From contig CAKSFM010000026.1 of the NCBI GenBank assembly GCA_934454525.1, positions 1 through 24,226 of the forward strand: 24,226 nucleotides of DNA. The letters are read 5' to 3'. The stretch is from an uncultured Clostridia bacterium. Lineage in GTDB: Bacteria; Bacillota; Clostridia; UMGS1883. How positions within the stretch are numbered: position 1 is the stretch's first letter; each line of letters begins with the position of its first letter. Both the position numbers and the translations under genes were made by a program. The notes beneath the pieces are model-generated. The model was not told where the DNA came from and ran no database searches. It saw only the letters and a list, made by a program, of their open reading frames with translations. Below are positions 16,327 to 22,033 of the stretch, piece by piece.

Positions 16327-17247
16327 TTATCGTTTCCTTTCTGCAGCTCCCGGAATTCCGATAACTCTGAAACGGGATGCTTTCATGCATTTTCCTATAT
16401 TCAGCCGCGGATAAACCTTGTGCATTAACTGTTTTGAAAAAAACGTTTTTGTTTGTGTTTTCCAATCTACTGAATATTCCTCTGTCTCTGCTGTTTCATT
16501 TTCTCCCATTTCAATTTTTATTTTCTGTTCTATCCGTTGTTTTTCTTTTGTAAGAGTTTTTATCTGCATTATAATTTCATCACGAAGCCGGAGCGAATCC
16601 CGAAAGCCTACAAGCTCAACCGGGCCATCGTTTTCCGATTCTTTAAACAGGCTGTTAATTGCCGCGTTATCGCTTGCAGTGCCCTGCGGTTCGGGCGGAA
16701 TACCCTTTAGTACATGATTGTTCCAAAAGTCGCGCTCGGCATTCATGAGGGCATTTATTTCTTCATCGTCGCGCTCTATTGTGAATATTTTTATGCCGAC
16801 ACCGACAATTACAACTGCAAGATACCACCGTTCCCACCCCGTGACAGCGAGGTAATGAACGCACTGCGTATAATATTCTTCCGGAAACTCTCCGTTTTTG
16901 TACCGTTTAAGGCTCATCGAGTTCGAAAACTTACATTCAAGCCCTGCCTTTTCCCCGATAACACGGCGGTCAATGTTCGCATGAGCGAACGGAAAATCAG
17001 CATTTCGGATTGTTTCCGCCACCCGGCGCACCTTTTTTCCCGTTTCCTCGCAGAACCTCTGTGCAACATATTCCTCAAGGTCACGCCCAAGCCTCATTGC
17101 TTCCGTGTCTTCTTTCGGCGGAAGTGCTCCGAGCTTGTCCGCATATACTTCCATGGGCGTACGGTAGCGGTTCAGCCCAATAACAGCCGCCGCATCGCTG
17201 CCGCCTATTGATTTGCGGCGGTCTTCAAGCCATTCATCACGCGTCAT
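16327..17247 (-). CDS. YqaJ-type phage recombinase exonuclease
   Basis: A lambda-exonuclease-like nuclease that resects DNA 5' ends for phage homologous recombination, normally with a RecT-type annealing partner. The 306-residue product opens with RRKSIGGSDAAAVIGLNRY, then shows the PD-(D/E)xK core: Glu58/Glu59 in RDLEEY, Asp93 in ANIDRR, Glu104-Cys-Lys106 in GLECKF and Gln128 in YYTQCVHYLAV. The C terminus (WKTQTKTFFSKQLM onward) is the usual tail, so the protein looks complete. ATG 17247 follows GGAGGG with 8-base spacing; a longer start at 17265 ignores that site. The reading frame begins within the end of the previous gene (11-bp overlap). No RecT gene follows; host DNA does. Confidence 0.92.
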   Translation of the reverse strand: MTRDEWLEDRRKSIGGSDAAAVIGLNRYRTPMEVYADKLGALPPKEDTEAMRLGRDLEEYVAQRFCEETGKKVRRVAETIRNADFPFAHANIDRRVIGEKAGLECKFSNSMSLKRYKNGEFPEEYYTQCVHYLAVTGWERWYLAVVIVGVGIKIFTIERDDEEINALMNAERDFWNNHVLKGIPPEPQGTASDNAAINSLFKESENDGPVELVGFRDSLRLRDEIIMQIKTLTKEKQRIEQKIKIEMGENETAETEEYSVDWKTQTKTFFSKQLMHKVYPRLNIGKCMKASRFRVIGIPGAAERKR

Positions 17248-17494
17248 AGATATCGCCCTCCGCAAATTCGGTTATAACGTCGTATATGTTGACGTCAAGA
17301 ATATTGAACACTTCTTTTACATTGTCCTCAGCGCAGCTGTGATGCAGATATTCACCGTTCACAAATATGTAACGCTCACTTTCGAATATTTCTTTGCTGC
17401 ATATGCCGCACGTCCCGATTCGTTTTTCCCTGTATTCGGGGCAGCGCCCCTCTGTACAGTCTTCACAGCTTGTAAAACTATTGCAATGATACAT
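17237..17494 (-). CDS. Small cysteine-rich, probably zinc-binding phage protein
   Basis: An 85-residue protein with many cysteines in its first half: MYHCNSFTSCEDCTEGRC, then CGIC and HHSC. These could bind one or two zinc ions. The C terminus is acidic (NILDVNIYDVITEFAEGDIY). I do not recognise a named family. The ATG at 17494 follows GGAGG (17504-17508 region); a longer frame from 17536 lacks such a site. It overlaps the recombinase start by 11 bp, so the two are probably translated together. Similar small zinc proteins are frequent in phage early operons. Confidence 0.75.
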   Translation of the reverse strand: MYHCNSFTSCEDCTEGRCPEYREKRIGTCGICSKEIFESERYIFVNGEYLHHSCAEDNVKEVFNILDVNIYDVITEFAEGDIYDA

Positions 17495-17510
17495 AGGTCT
17501 TTGCCTCCTG

Positions 17511-17720
17511 TTATGCTTCTCTTTCGAGATATTCATGCCTTACACGTCTGATTGAATTTCCGTGCCTGTCAAGCAGTTCAACCGTTAAATCCACTCCGCC
17601 GCTATCCATACGGGTATATCTTAAAGCGTGAATGTTCGGATAATGAACTTCATCGTGCCAAAATCTGTATATAACCGCCGCGCCGTCATAAAATGCCTTT
17701 TCTGTTTCCTCGCGCGTCAT
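17511..17720 (-). CDS. Hypothetical 69-aa phage early protein
   Basis: The product (MTREETEKAFYDGAAVIYRF at the start) is charged and soluble, with no family that I recognise. Its ATG overlaps the preceding stop (ATGA), and AGGAGG lies within the end of that gene at suitable spacing, which supports expression. The next gene follows 16 bases beyond its stop. Its place between phage early genes and tight coupling argue for a real gene. Confidence 0.75.
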   Translation of the reverse strand: MTREETEKAFYDGAAVIYRFWHDEVHYPNIHALRYTRMDSGGVDLTVELLDRHGNSIRRVRHEYLEREA

Positions 17721-18367
17721 TCCCGTTCCTCCTTATAACTTTCCTCAAGCTGCTTTATAACCTCGCCGCCGTAGGAATCCCTTGTAACTTCTATAAACTC
17801 CGGAACCGTCATAAAATCATTGTCAATATCTATTCCATGACTGTCCGCAAATGCTTTACGCCCCATTTCGCAGCTGCCTGTCAGCTTGTTATGCCAGTCG
17901 TAAAATCTGCGGACGGGATATCTATCCGTCACATTGAACTGCTTTTTAAATTCTGCAATTTTTTCTTCAATGTCCATATCGTCAAAGATTTTGCTTTCAA
18001 GCGCAGACTGCGCTTCTTTGAGCGTTTTTCCGTGTGCAAAATATCCGTGACCTTTCACGATGAAGCAGGGGGAGAGCTTTAATCCTCCGCCGAGAATCAT
18101 TCCTTTTGCGATGTTTCCGTGTATGCTTGTAAATACAGTCGGCACAGAATCAACCTTGTATACCGTCATTCCGTTTATGCTTTTTACGCCGTCACCGTAG
18201 CCGTCACCGTAACCGTCACCGTTGCCGTTGCCGCCGCCGTAGACGCAGCCGTAGCCGTAGCCGCAGCCGTTGCCGTTGCCGTTGCCGCCGCCGTTGCCGT
18301 TGCCGCCGCCGTAGCCGCTGCCGCTGCCGCATAAAAACGCTTTGATTTTTAATTCTGATACTGCCAC
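17717..18367 (-). CDS. Phage early protein with Gly-X repeat region
   Basis: A 216-residue protein. After a short start (MAVSELKIKAFLC), residues 14-60 are an almost pure Gly-Ser/Asn/Asp/Tyr alternation, followed by a conserved globular domain (VYKVDSVPTVF, GNIAKGMILG, CFIVKGHGYFAHGKTLKEAQ) and a C-terminal part with FYDWHNKLTGSCEMGRKAF. This architecture recurs in Firmicutes prophages; I believe it is near DUF7666-type proteins, but the function is unknown. The start is GTG (18365-18367) with GGGGTG upstream and overlaps the previous gene by 19 bases. The Gly-X part is encoded by short GC-rich tandem repeats. Confidence 0.8.
   Translation of the reverse strand: MAVSELKIKAFLCGSGSGYGGGNGNGGGNGNGNGCGYGYGCVYGGGNGNGDGYGDGYGDGVKSINGMTVYKVDSVPTVFTSIHGNIAKGMILGGGLKLSPCFIVKGHGYFAHGKTLKEAQSALESKIFDDMDIEEKIAEFKKQFNVTDRYPVRRFYDWHNKLTGSCEMGRKAFADSHGIDIDNDFMTVPEFIEVTRDSYGGEVIKQLEESYKEERE
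18188..18328 (-). repeat. GC-rich 3/6-bp tandem repeat coding for Gly-X
   Basis: About 140 bases built from variants of GCCGTT, GCCGTA, GCCGTC and GCCGCC on the plus strand, in phase with codons, encode residues 14-60 of the Gly-X protein. Because the unit is a multiple of three, copy-number slippage would change protein length without breaking the frame. Confidence 0.9.
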
Positions 18368-18648
18368 GGCTTACACCCCTTTATGCTTTTTATAGCTTTC
18401 TCCGTGCATGGCGCTATTTCGCATATATCTGTAAAAATTACAGAATCAACGGGTGCGGTCACTCTCGTGTAATTATCAACAATACCTTTTGCGGAAAGCT
18501 CCGTAAAGTTATTTGCACCGCGCCACCGCCAAATATTCCGAACCTCTGACAGTTCAACCTCTGCGCCGATTCTGTCCTCCAAGATTCCCATGTGCACTCC
18601 GCTCTGAGCACCTCTCACAAGTACCGTTTTCCCTTTTAGATTCAACAT
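18349..18648 (-). CDS. DUF6948-like phage protein
   Basis: A 99-residue protein starting MLNLKGKTVLVRGAQSGVHM, with IWRWRGANNFTELSAKG and a C-terminal ITAPV/CEIAP-type ending. This pattern matches the small domain called DUF6948 in Firmicutes phages as I remember it; function unknown. GGAGG lies directly before an ATG at 18657, which leaves no spacing, so I chose the ATG at 18648 (spacing about 9). It overlaps the start of the Gly-X gene and follows the 58-aa membrane protein by 15 bases. Confidence 0.75.
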   Translation of the reverse strand: MLNLKGKTVLVRGAQSGVHMGILEDRIGAEVELSEVRNIWRWRGANNFTELSAKGIVDNYTRVTAPVDSVIFTDICEIAPCTEKAIKSIKGCKPWQYQN

Positions 18649-18663
18649 TGTTTTCATCCTCCT

Positions 18664-18840
18664 TTAATTTCTTTTAATAAGTTCATACGCTGTCACCGTT
18701 GACATCACAAGCGCGAACATTACCGCCGCGCCGTAACAAAACGACAGCTTTCCGATTCCCACAGCGTCGCACACAAGCAGCGCCGCTATCCATATCGCCG
18801 CAAGGTTTATTGTTAAATACACTCTCTTTGCCATGTTCAT
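18664..18840 (-). CDS. 58-aa phage membrane protein
   Basis: The product begins MNMAKRVYLTINLAAIWIAA, continues into a hydrophobic stretch, then after KLSFCY a second hydrophobic segment (GAAVMFALVMSTVTAY) and a basic end ELIKRN. It therefore has two predicted membrane helices in a hairpin. GGAGGG lies 7 bases before the ATG, and the start overlaps the previous stop (ATGA), so it is a genuine coupled gene. No lysis or immunity motif is evident; function unknown. Confidence 0.75.
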   Translation of the reverse strand: MNMAKRVYLTINLAAIWIAALLVCDAVGIGKLSFCYGAAVMFALVMSTVTAYELIKRN

Positions 18841-19004
18841 GTTTTGCCCTCCTTTTTAATCACTCTCAATCCCGTCTCTGTATACCGGTACACAATGTGC
18901 ATCTCTGTCGGTGTGTCCTTTACGATAAGCCAGTTATCGGGATTCAGCCGTTTTTCTGCCAAAAGCTTCTTTTGCCGAACCGTCGGACGTTTCCCGTGCT
19001 TCAT
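18837..19004 (-). CDS. DUF6906-like small phage protein
   Basis: A 55-residue basic protein: MKHGKRPTVRQKKLLAEKRL, then NPDNWLIVKDTPTEMHIVYR and a short end. The pattern of a MKHGK start, LNPDNWL and a strand-rich second half matches the small DUF6906-type proteins of Firmicutes phages. Their function is not known. The ATG at 19004 has AGGGGGT upstream. Its stop overlaps the next ATG, and it starts 12 bases after the stop of the 42-aa basic protein. Confidence 0.8.
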   Translation of the reverse strand: MKHGKRPTVRQKKLLAEKRLNPDNWLIVKDTPTEMHIVYRYTETGLRVIKKEGKT

Positions 19005-19016
19005 ATCGGCAACCCC

Positions 19017-19145
19017 CTAAACGTATTCTTTCCAATGCTTTTGGAAAAAGCTTTTGTTTTCCATGCCGTATCTGCGATGCATTTTCTTAACGCCCATGCG
19101 CTTAATGCTGCGCTTCGCCATGTTCCGCATGATTTTCCGTATCAT
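19017..19145 (-). CDS. 42-aa very basic phage protein
   Basis: The product begins MIRKIMRNMAKRSIKRMGVK and ends NKSFFQKHWKEYV. The density of Arg and Lys suggests nucleic-acid binding, and similar short proteins ending in W-x-x-YV occur in related prophages. The upstream G-rich site is weak and the first 44 bases overlap the end of the preceding gene, so translation may instead begin at an internal ATG (19131 or 19122). Confidence 0.6.
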   Translation of the reverse strand: MIRKIMRNMAKRSIKRMGVKKMHRRYGMENKSFFQKHWKEYV

Positions 19146-19434
19146 AATTATTCGCCCCCACTCCCCAAAGATTTTTGAGCCGCTCATATTTCAAGCCGCC
19201 GTTCTCTTCGATATTTGCCACTTTACCGAATCGGCAGAAATTCAGAAATCCCTCTTTCGGAATCTTCACTCTGCTTTTGATAACGATTACGGGGAATCCG
19301 AGCATATCGGGGTTATCCCGTGCCTGCACATTGATTCCGTACTGGTCGCAGCCGAGTATCGGCGCAACGTCTTTCGGTATGAGAAATTCACGGTCTAATT
19401 TCTCAATGTCTTCGAGTGTTTTTACTTCTTTCAC
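19102..19434 (-). CDS. Excisionase-like phage DNA-binding protein
   Basis: A 110-residue protein with the segment FLIPKDVAPILGCDQYGIN followed by IVIKSRVKIPKEGFLNFCRF. This is the layout of excisionase or winged-helix adaptor proteins of Firmicutes phages, in which a first helix-turn-helix is followed by a wing ending in IPKEAFL-like residues. Predicted role: DNA binding during excision or early regulation. The start is GTG (19432-19434) with AAAGGATG about 8 bases upstream. It follows the Cro-like gene by 53 bases, and the 21-bp repeat 19484-19504 lies just upstream, so it may have its own control site. Confidence 0.7.
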   Translation of the reverse strand: MKEVKTLEDIEKLDREFLIPKDVAPILGCDQYGINVQARDNPDMLGFPVIVIKSRVKIPKEGFLNFCRFGKVANIEENGGLKYERLKNLWGVGANNYDTENHAEHGEAQH

Positions 19435-19483
19435 TGTTTATCATCCTTTCTGTTTTAAATTCCTTTCATTTTCGTTGTTGCTT

Positions 19484-19504
19484 CGTTTCATTTTTGGGAC
19501 GATT
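19484..19504. promoter_or_regulatory. Distal copy of the phage operator
   Basis: This 21-bp sequence matches 19727-19747 at 20 of 21 positions. It covers the last codons and stop of the Cro-like gene and lies 50 bases before the excisionase-like gene. It could be a second repressor site (looping or roadblock) or a duplicated control region. Confidence 0.55.
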
Positions 19505-19706
19505 GGCGCAAAAAAATATCATTCCTATCCTTGCAATTTTCAATTTTTAGAATGTCGCAAAATTTAATAGCGTCATCTATGCTTATTTTTGTTTCTCCTG
19601 ATAATTTCTTGTTTAACGCCTGTATAGAGATATCAAATGCCTTTGCAAGCTCAGTTTTCTTTATGCCTGCTTCGGCAATTTTCCCTCTCAGTTTTGAAAG
19701 GTTCAT
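19488..19706 (-). CDS. Cro-like Xre-family regulator
   Basis: A 72-residue helix-turn-helix protein (KLRGKIAEAGIKKTELAKAF, DISIQALNKKLSGETKIS), small enough to be only the DNA-binding domain. Position first in the leftward early operon and divergent from the larger repressor gives it the role of phage Cro: it would turn down the repressor promoter on induction. The ATG at 19706 follows GGAGG with 7-base spacing. Its promoter reads TTGACA-N17-TATTGT (19750-19778). Its final codons lie within a copy of the operator sequence found in front of the gene. Confidence 0.88.
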   Translation of the reverse strand: MNLSKLRGKIAEAGIKKTELAKAFDISIQALNKKLSGETKISIDDAIKFCDILKIENCKDRNDIFLRQSSQK

Positions 19707-19726
19707 AAATATACCTCCTTTCTTGT

Positions 19727-19747
19727 CGCTTCATTTTTGGGACGATT
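19727..19747. promoter_or_regulatory. Phage operator O1 over the early-operon start
   Basis: The core TTCATTTTTGGGACG is an imperfect dyad (CGYTTCA against TGGGACG). It begins two bases beyond the -10 box of the leftward promoter, so bound repressor would block transcription of the Cro-like gene. A near-identical copy is at 19484-19504. Confidence 0.65.
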
Positions 19748-19749
19748 AA

Positions 19750-19778
19750 ACAATATCACACAATTTCATGCATGTCAA
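19750..19778 (-). promoter_or_regulatory. Leftward early promoter (Cro-like operon)
   Basis: Minus strand: TTGACA (19773-19778), 17-base spacer, TATTGT (19750-19755). It drives the operon from 19706 down to the recombinase. Operator-like sequences lie on both sides. Confidence 0.75.
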
Positions 19779-19792
19779 CCCATTTTTGAAAC
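19779..19792. promoter_or_regulatory. Phage operator O2
   Basis: CCCATTTTTGAAAC, whose complement GTTTCAAAAATGGG shares the GTTTCA and TGGG half-sites of O1. It directly abuts the -35 box of the leftward promoter. Confidence 0.5.
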
Positions 19793-19818
19793 TTTTTTTA
19801 TTTTTTCTAAAAAAGGTA

Positions 19819-19847
19819 TTGCAATTTTGAAACAAACATTTTATAAT
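19819..19847 (+). promoter_or_regulatory. Repressor promoter with operator O3
   Basis: TTGCAA (19819-19824), 17-base spacer and TATAAT (19842-19847) precede the repressor gene. The -35 box and spacer contain GCAATTTTGAAAC (19821-19833), another half-site match to O2, so the repressor probably also adjusts its own synthesis. Confidence 0.65.
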
Positions 19848-19868
19848 GTGTCTTGTGAGGTGATTTGT

Positions 19869-20477
19869 TTGAAATTGGTTAGCAAATTAAAAGGTGCGAG
19901 AATTGCCGCCGATGTAAGTTTAGCAGAATTGTCAAAAGTAACAGGAATATCAAAGTCCACACTTCAAAGATATGAAACAGGTGCTACAAAAAAAATTCCT
20001 ATAGATGCTGTCCCCATTATAGAAAACGCATTGAATTTACCTACAGGATATCTTATGGGTTGGGATGAAAATCTCGATAAGGAAGATGCGGAGGTCATAA
20101 AATCGCTCGGCTATATACATCGAAAAGAGGAATTACCTCCCGAGTTAGAAGCATTGAATACATTACTACATTCATACGGCGAACAGATTCTTAAAACAAA
20201 CGGCAACTATTATTTTGGAGGATTTTCCTTAACCGCGGAAGAAATAAACGACTTTTTAAACACGTCTATAACGATGCTAAACGGCGTTGCGGATGTTGTC
20301 AAAAAGAGAAAGCAAAAAGAATTTTACGACTTTCTGTCATCAAAATCCAAACCGCAAAAGATTTTTCGTGCTGCGAGAAGCACGGACGGCACACCTCCCG
20401 AAATTATTGACCGCGATGACGCGCTTATGGATAAACTGAAAAAAGCTCCTAAAGTTGCATGCGATGAAGATTTGTAG
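19869..20477 (+). CDS. CI-like phage repressor, Xre family
   Basis: A 202-residue protein with an N-terminal helix-turn-helix (LKGARIAADVSLAELSKVTG, ISKSTLQRYETGATKKIP and LNLPTGYLMGWDENL). The C-terminal part has no serine-protease or zinc-protease motif, so it is unlikely to be cleaved by itself in the LexA manner. Start TTG (19869-19871) is 6 bases after GAGGTG. The frame continues upstream to an ATG at 19737, but that would start before the promoter and run through its operators. Divergent to the Cro-like gene, it should maintain lysogeny. Induction may have depended on the ImmA/IrrE protease, now broken (21803-22033). Confidence 0.88.
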   Translation: MKLVSKLKGARIAADVSLAELSKVTGISKSTLQRYETGATKKIPIDAVPIIENALNLPTGYLMGWDENLDKEDAEVIKSLGYIHRKEELPPELEALNTLLHSYGEQILKTNGNYYFGGFSLTAEEINDFLNTSITMLNGVADVVKKRKQKEFYDFLSSKSKPQKIFRAARSTDGTPPEIIDRDDALMDKLKKAPKVACDEDL

Positions 20478-20585
20478 AACATTATCGTGAGGTCACGAAA
20501 ATAAATAATAAATCGGTTACAAAATGTAACAAACTGAAATAAAAAAAACTTAATATTAACACAACATATCATATCTAAAAAAACA

Positions 20586-20645
20586 AAATTTACCTGTTGA
20601 CTTTCGTCTCGGTATGGAATATAATATGCATATAGAGGTAAATTT
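20586..20645 (+). promoter_or_regulatory. Promoter bracketed by a 10-bp inverted repeat
   Basis: TTGACT (20597-20602), 17-base spacer and TATAAT (20620-20625) precede the 57-aa gene. The perfect inverted repeat AAATTTACCT (20586-20595) and AGGTAAATTT (20636-20645) flanks it exactly, with centres 50 bp (about five helical turns) apart. Two bound dimers could loop and shut the promoter. Confidence 0.7.
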
Positions 20646-20664
20646 ATATAAGGAGGTGGACTGT

Positions 20665-20838
20665 ATGGCAACAAAAAGCATTTTAAAAACAATAAGTATC
20701 AAAGACAAAAAAACCTGTAGCAAGTTCATTAAAGCAATGGAAAAAGCTCGGGCGGCAAGTAGTAGTTGTCAAAAAGTTCAGTCTAATGTCCAATACAGGG
20801 AGCCCAAAGCTTCTGAGATAAAGGATTTGTTCGGTTGA
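20665..20838 (+). CDS. Predicted antitoxin-like 57-aa partner of the GNAT protein
   Basis: The product starts MATKSILKTISIKDKKTCSK, has a charged helix KFIKAMEKARAASSSC and ends ASEIKDLFG. This N-terminal K-S-I-L-K motif and C-terminal IKDLFG are features I associate with small proteins lying just upstream of GNAT acetyltransferases in Firmicutes. The start has an excellent AGGAGGTGG; a longer frame from 20614 begins before the expected transcript start. The stop overlaps the TTG of the acetyltransferase (TTGA). Size, order, coupling and the bracketed promoter suggest an antitoxin. It is not a recognisable ribbon-helix-helix (DUF1778) antitoxin, so the role is inference. Confidence 0.65.
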   Translation: MATKSILKTISIKDKKTCSKFIKAMEKARAASSSCQKVQSNVQYREPKASEIKDLFG

Positions 20839-21449
20839 GTTCCGATTATTTGTGTATTTCGTTATTAGATATGATTAAAACTCTTGGGGAAAGTTGTGTT
20901 AGTAGCATGCTTTCCTCTTTTTCATGTCCTAAAAATCATGATGTTGAAGATTTTTTGAAACGCAAAGCAATAGTTTTTTCTCGGCAGGGATTGTCAGTAA
21001 CACATCTTGTGTTTCGTGAAACTCCGGAAAAGCTTGTTTTGGTCGGCTATTTTTGTTTAGCTCCAAAACAGATAGTTATAAAAAAAGAGACGCTAAACTC
21101 AAAAAGGAAACAACAAATCAGAAAATTTGCAGCTATCCCCGAGCATGATACAGAGTATTCCGTGTCAGCGCTTTTAATCGGACAACTCGGGAAAAACTTC
21201 ACCAACGGCTACAATAAGTTAATTACAGGAAACGATTTGCTCGCAATTGCATTTGATAAAATAAAATCAGTTCAGAAACAGATAGGCGGAAGATTGACAT
21301 ATATAGAGTGCGAAGATGAAAGAAAACTTACAAACTTTTATAGAAACAATGGCTTCACTTACTTTGATAAAAGAGAATTAGAGGGCGATGAAACGGATAA
21401 TTTCAAGGGCAAATACTTAATACAAATGTTTAAATATATAAACATGTAG
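20835..21449 (+). CDS. GNAT-family acetyltransferase, possible toxin
   Basis: A 204-residue protein with GNAT features: a beta-rich first half ending SALLIGQLGKNF (acetyl-CoA loop at about 117-122), helix NDLLAIAFDKIKSVQKQ, strand RLTYIECED and the motif FYRNNGFTYF (168-177). The start is TTG overlapping the previous stop, so it is translationally coupled to the 57-aa protein. GNAT toxins such as TacT and AtaT acetylate aminoacyl-tRNA and are paired with a small upstream repressor-antitoxin. The same layout here supports, but does not prove, that role. It may alternatively modify a host or phage protein. Codon use is AT-rich like the rest of the right half of the element. Confidence 0.8.
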   Translation: MSSDYLCISLLDMIKTLGESCVSSMLSSFSCPKNHDVEDFLKRKAIVFSRQGLSVTHLVFRETPEKLVLVGYFCLAPKQIVIKKETLNSKRKQQIRKFAAIPEHDTEYSVSALLIGQLGKNFTNGYNKLITGNDLLAIAFDKIKSVQKQIGGRLTYIECEDERKLTNFYRNNGFTYFDKRELEGDETDNFKGKYLIQMFKYINM

Positions 21450-21802
21450 ATTCATATTAAAAAATCCATGGTGCCGGAGCACCACTCGAAGAGGGCGCGC
21501 TTGTCGAAAATATAGTTGTTTCAAAAATTGCAATAACCACAAAAAGGCTTGACAATCGGCGACCAAGGGTATATTATAATAGTGTAATTGAAAAATTACG
21601 CTTTATACGCCCCTCGGCTATGTCCTCCCACGATAAGGGAATCGACAATGCCCAGGGCTTTTTTCATATAAGAATTAATAAAGTTTGGGGAAAGTCTGAT
21701 GTCTGCAACAAGAATTTTTCTTTACCGGATATAATGAGCGGCTTAAATGTAATTTTATTAAGTCATCTTTTGGATATAATAGTCCATGAGGTGATTATTA
21801 AA
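21450..21802. other. Gene-free interval with cryptic promoter
   Basis: No gene with a start signal is found. Contents: a short hairpin GGTGC-CGGA-GCACC near 21470, a promoter at 21548-21576, and immediately behind it a hairpin (21581-21588 with 21593-21600, one G-U). Then follows a stretch ending GCCCAGGGC plus six T (about 21652-21666). One frame is open across the whole region into the ImmA fragment but has no start signal. It may be leader sequence for the protease gene or a small RNA. Confidence 0.4.
21548..21576 (+). promoter_or_regulatory. Promoter upstream of the ImmA fragment
   Basis: TTGACA (21548-21553), 17 bases, TATTAT (21571-21576), with TATAAT overlapping at 21574-21579. It points at a structured leader and then the broken ImmA/IrrE reading frame more than 200 bases away. 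Confidence 0.65.
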
Positions 21803-22033
21803 ATGAATAGCGTATATGGGCATTATTGTTCTATCAGAAACGGAGCATGGGAGGTTTTGATTGATTACAAGATTGACAGGCTTCCCGTAAGTGTTGTCGG
21901 CATTGCAAACGCCGCAAATATTGATGTTGTGAAAAACAGCGATGTTGACATTCTCAAAGGCGGAGAACTTGGAGCAAGTATTTTAGACGGAAGCAAATGG
22001 GCAATTATATATGACGACACACGCCCACAGTGA
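21803..22033 (+). pseudogene. ImmA/IrrE metallopeptidase, N-terminal fragment
   Basis: A reading frame with a proper start (GAGGTG before ATG 21803) encodes the usual beginning of ImmA/IrrE proteases: YCSIRNGAWEVLIDYKIDRL, then VVGIANAANIDVVKN and SKWAIIYDDTRP. Intact members continue with a conserved stretch and the zinc site HELGH. Here the frame stops two residues after DDTRP and no HExxH follows in any frame. The gene is therefore truncated by a deletion that joins it to the fragment at 22034-22544. ImmA cleaves phage or ICE repressors on DNA damage, so its loss would make the CI-like repressor harder to inactivate. Confidence 0.75.

Noticed and set aside
16285..16405. CTATATTCAGC occurring twice (16295 and 16394) as a possible attachment repeat
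   Set aside because: Both copies lie at the same end of the element, one inside the recombinase gene, and no third copy was found near the integrase.
18119..18334. A plus-strand frame encoding almost pure Ala-Val
   Set aside because: It is the complement of the Gly-X repeat and has no start signal.
19737..19868. N-terminal extension of the CI-like repressor
   Set aside because: The extra codons lie across its own promoter and operators. The TTG at 19869 has the proper ribosome binding site.
21461..21802. Upstream extension of the ImmA frame as a real N-terminal domain
   Set aside because: The frame is open but has no start with a ribosome binding site, and the promoter and hairpin lie inside it. 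The ATG at 21803 fits the usual ImmA start.
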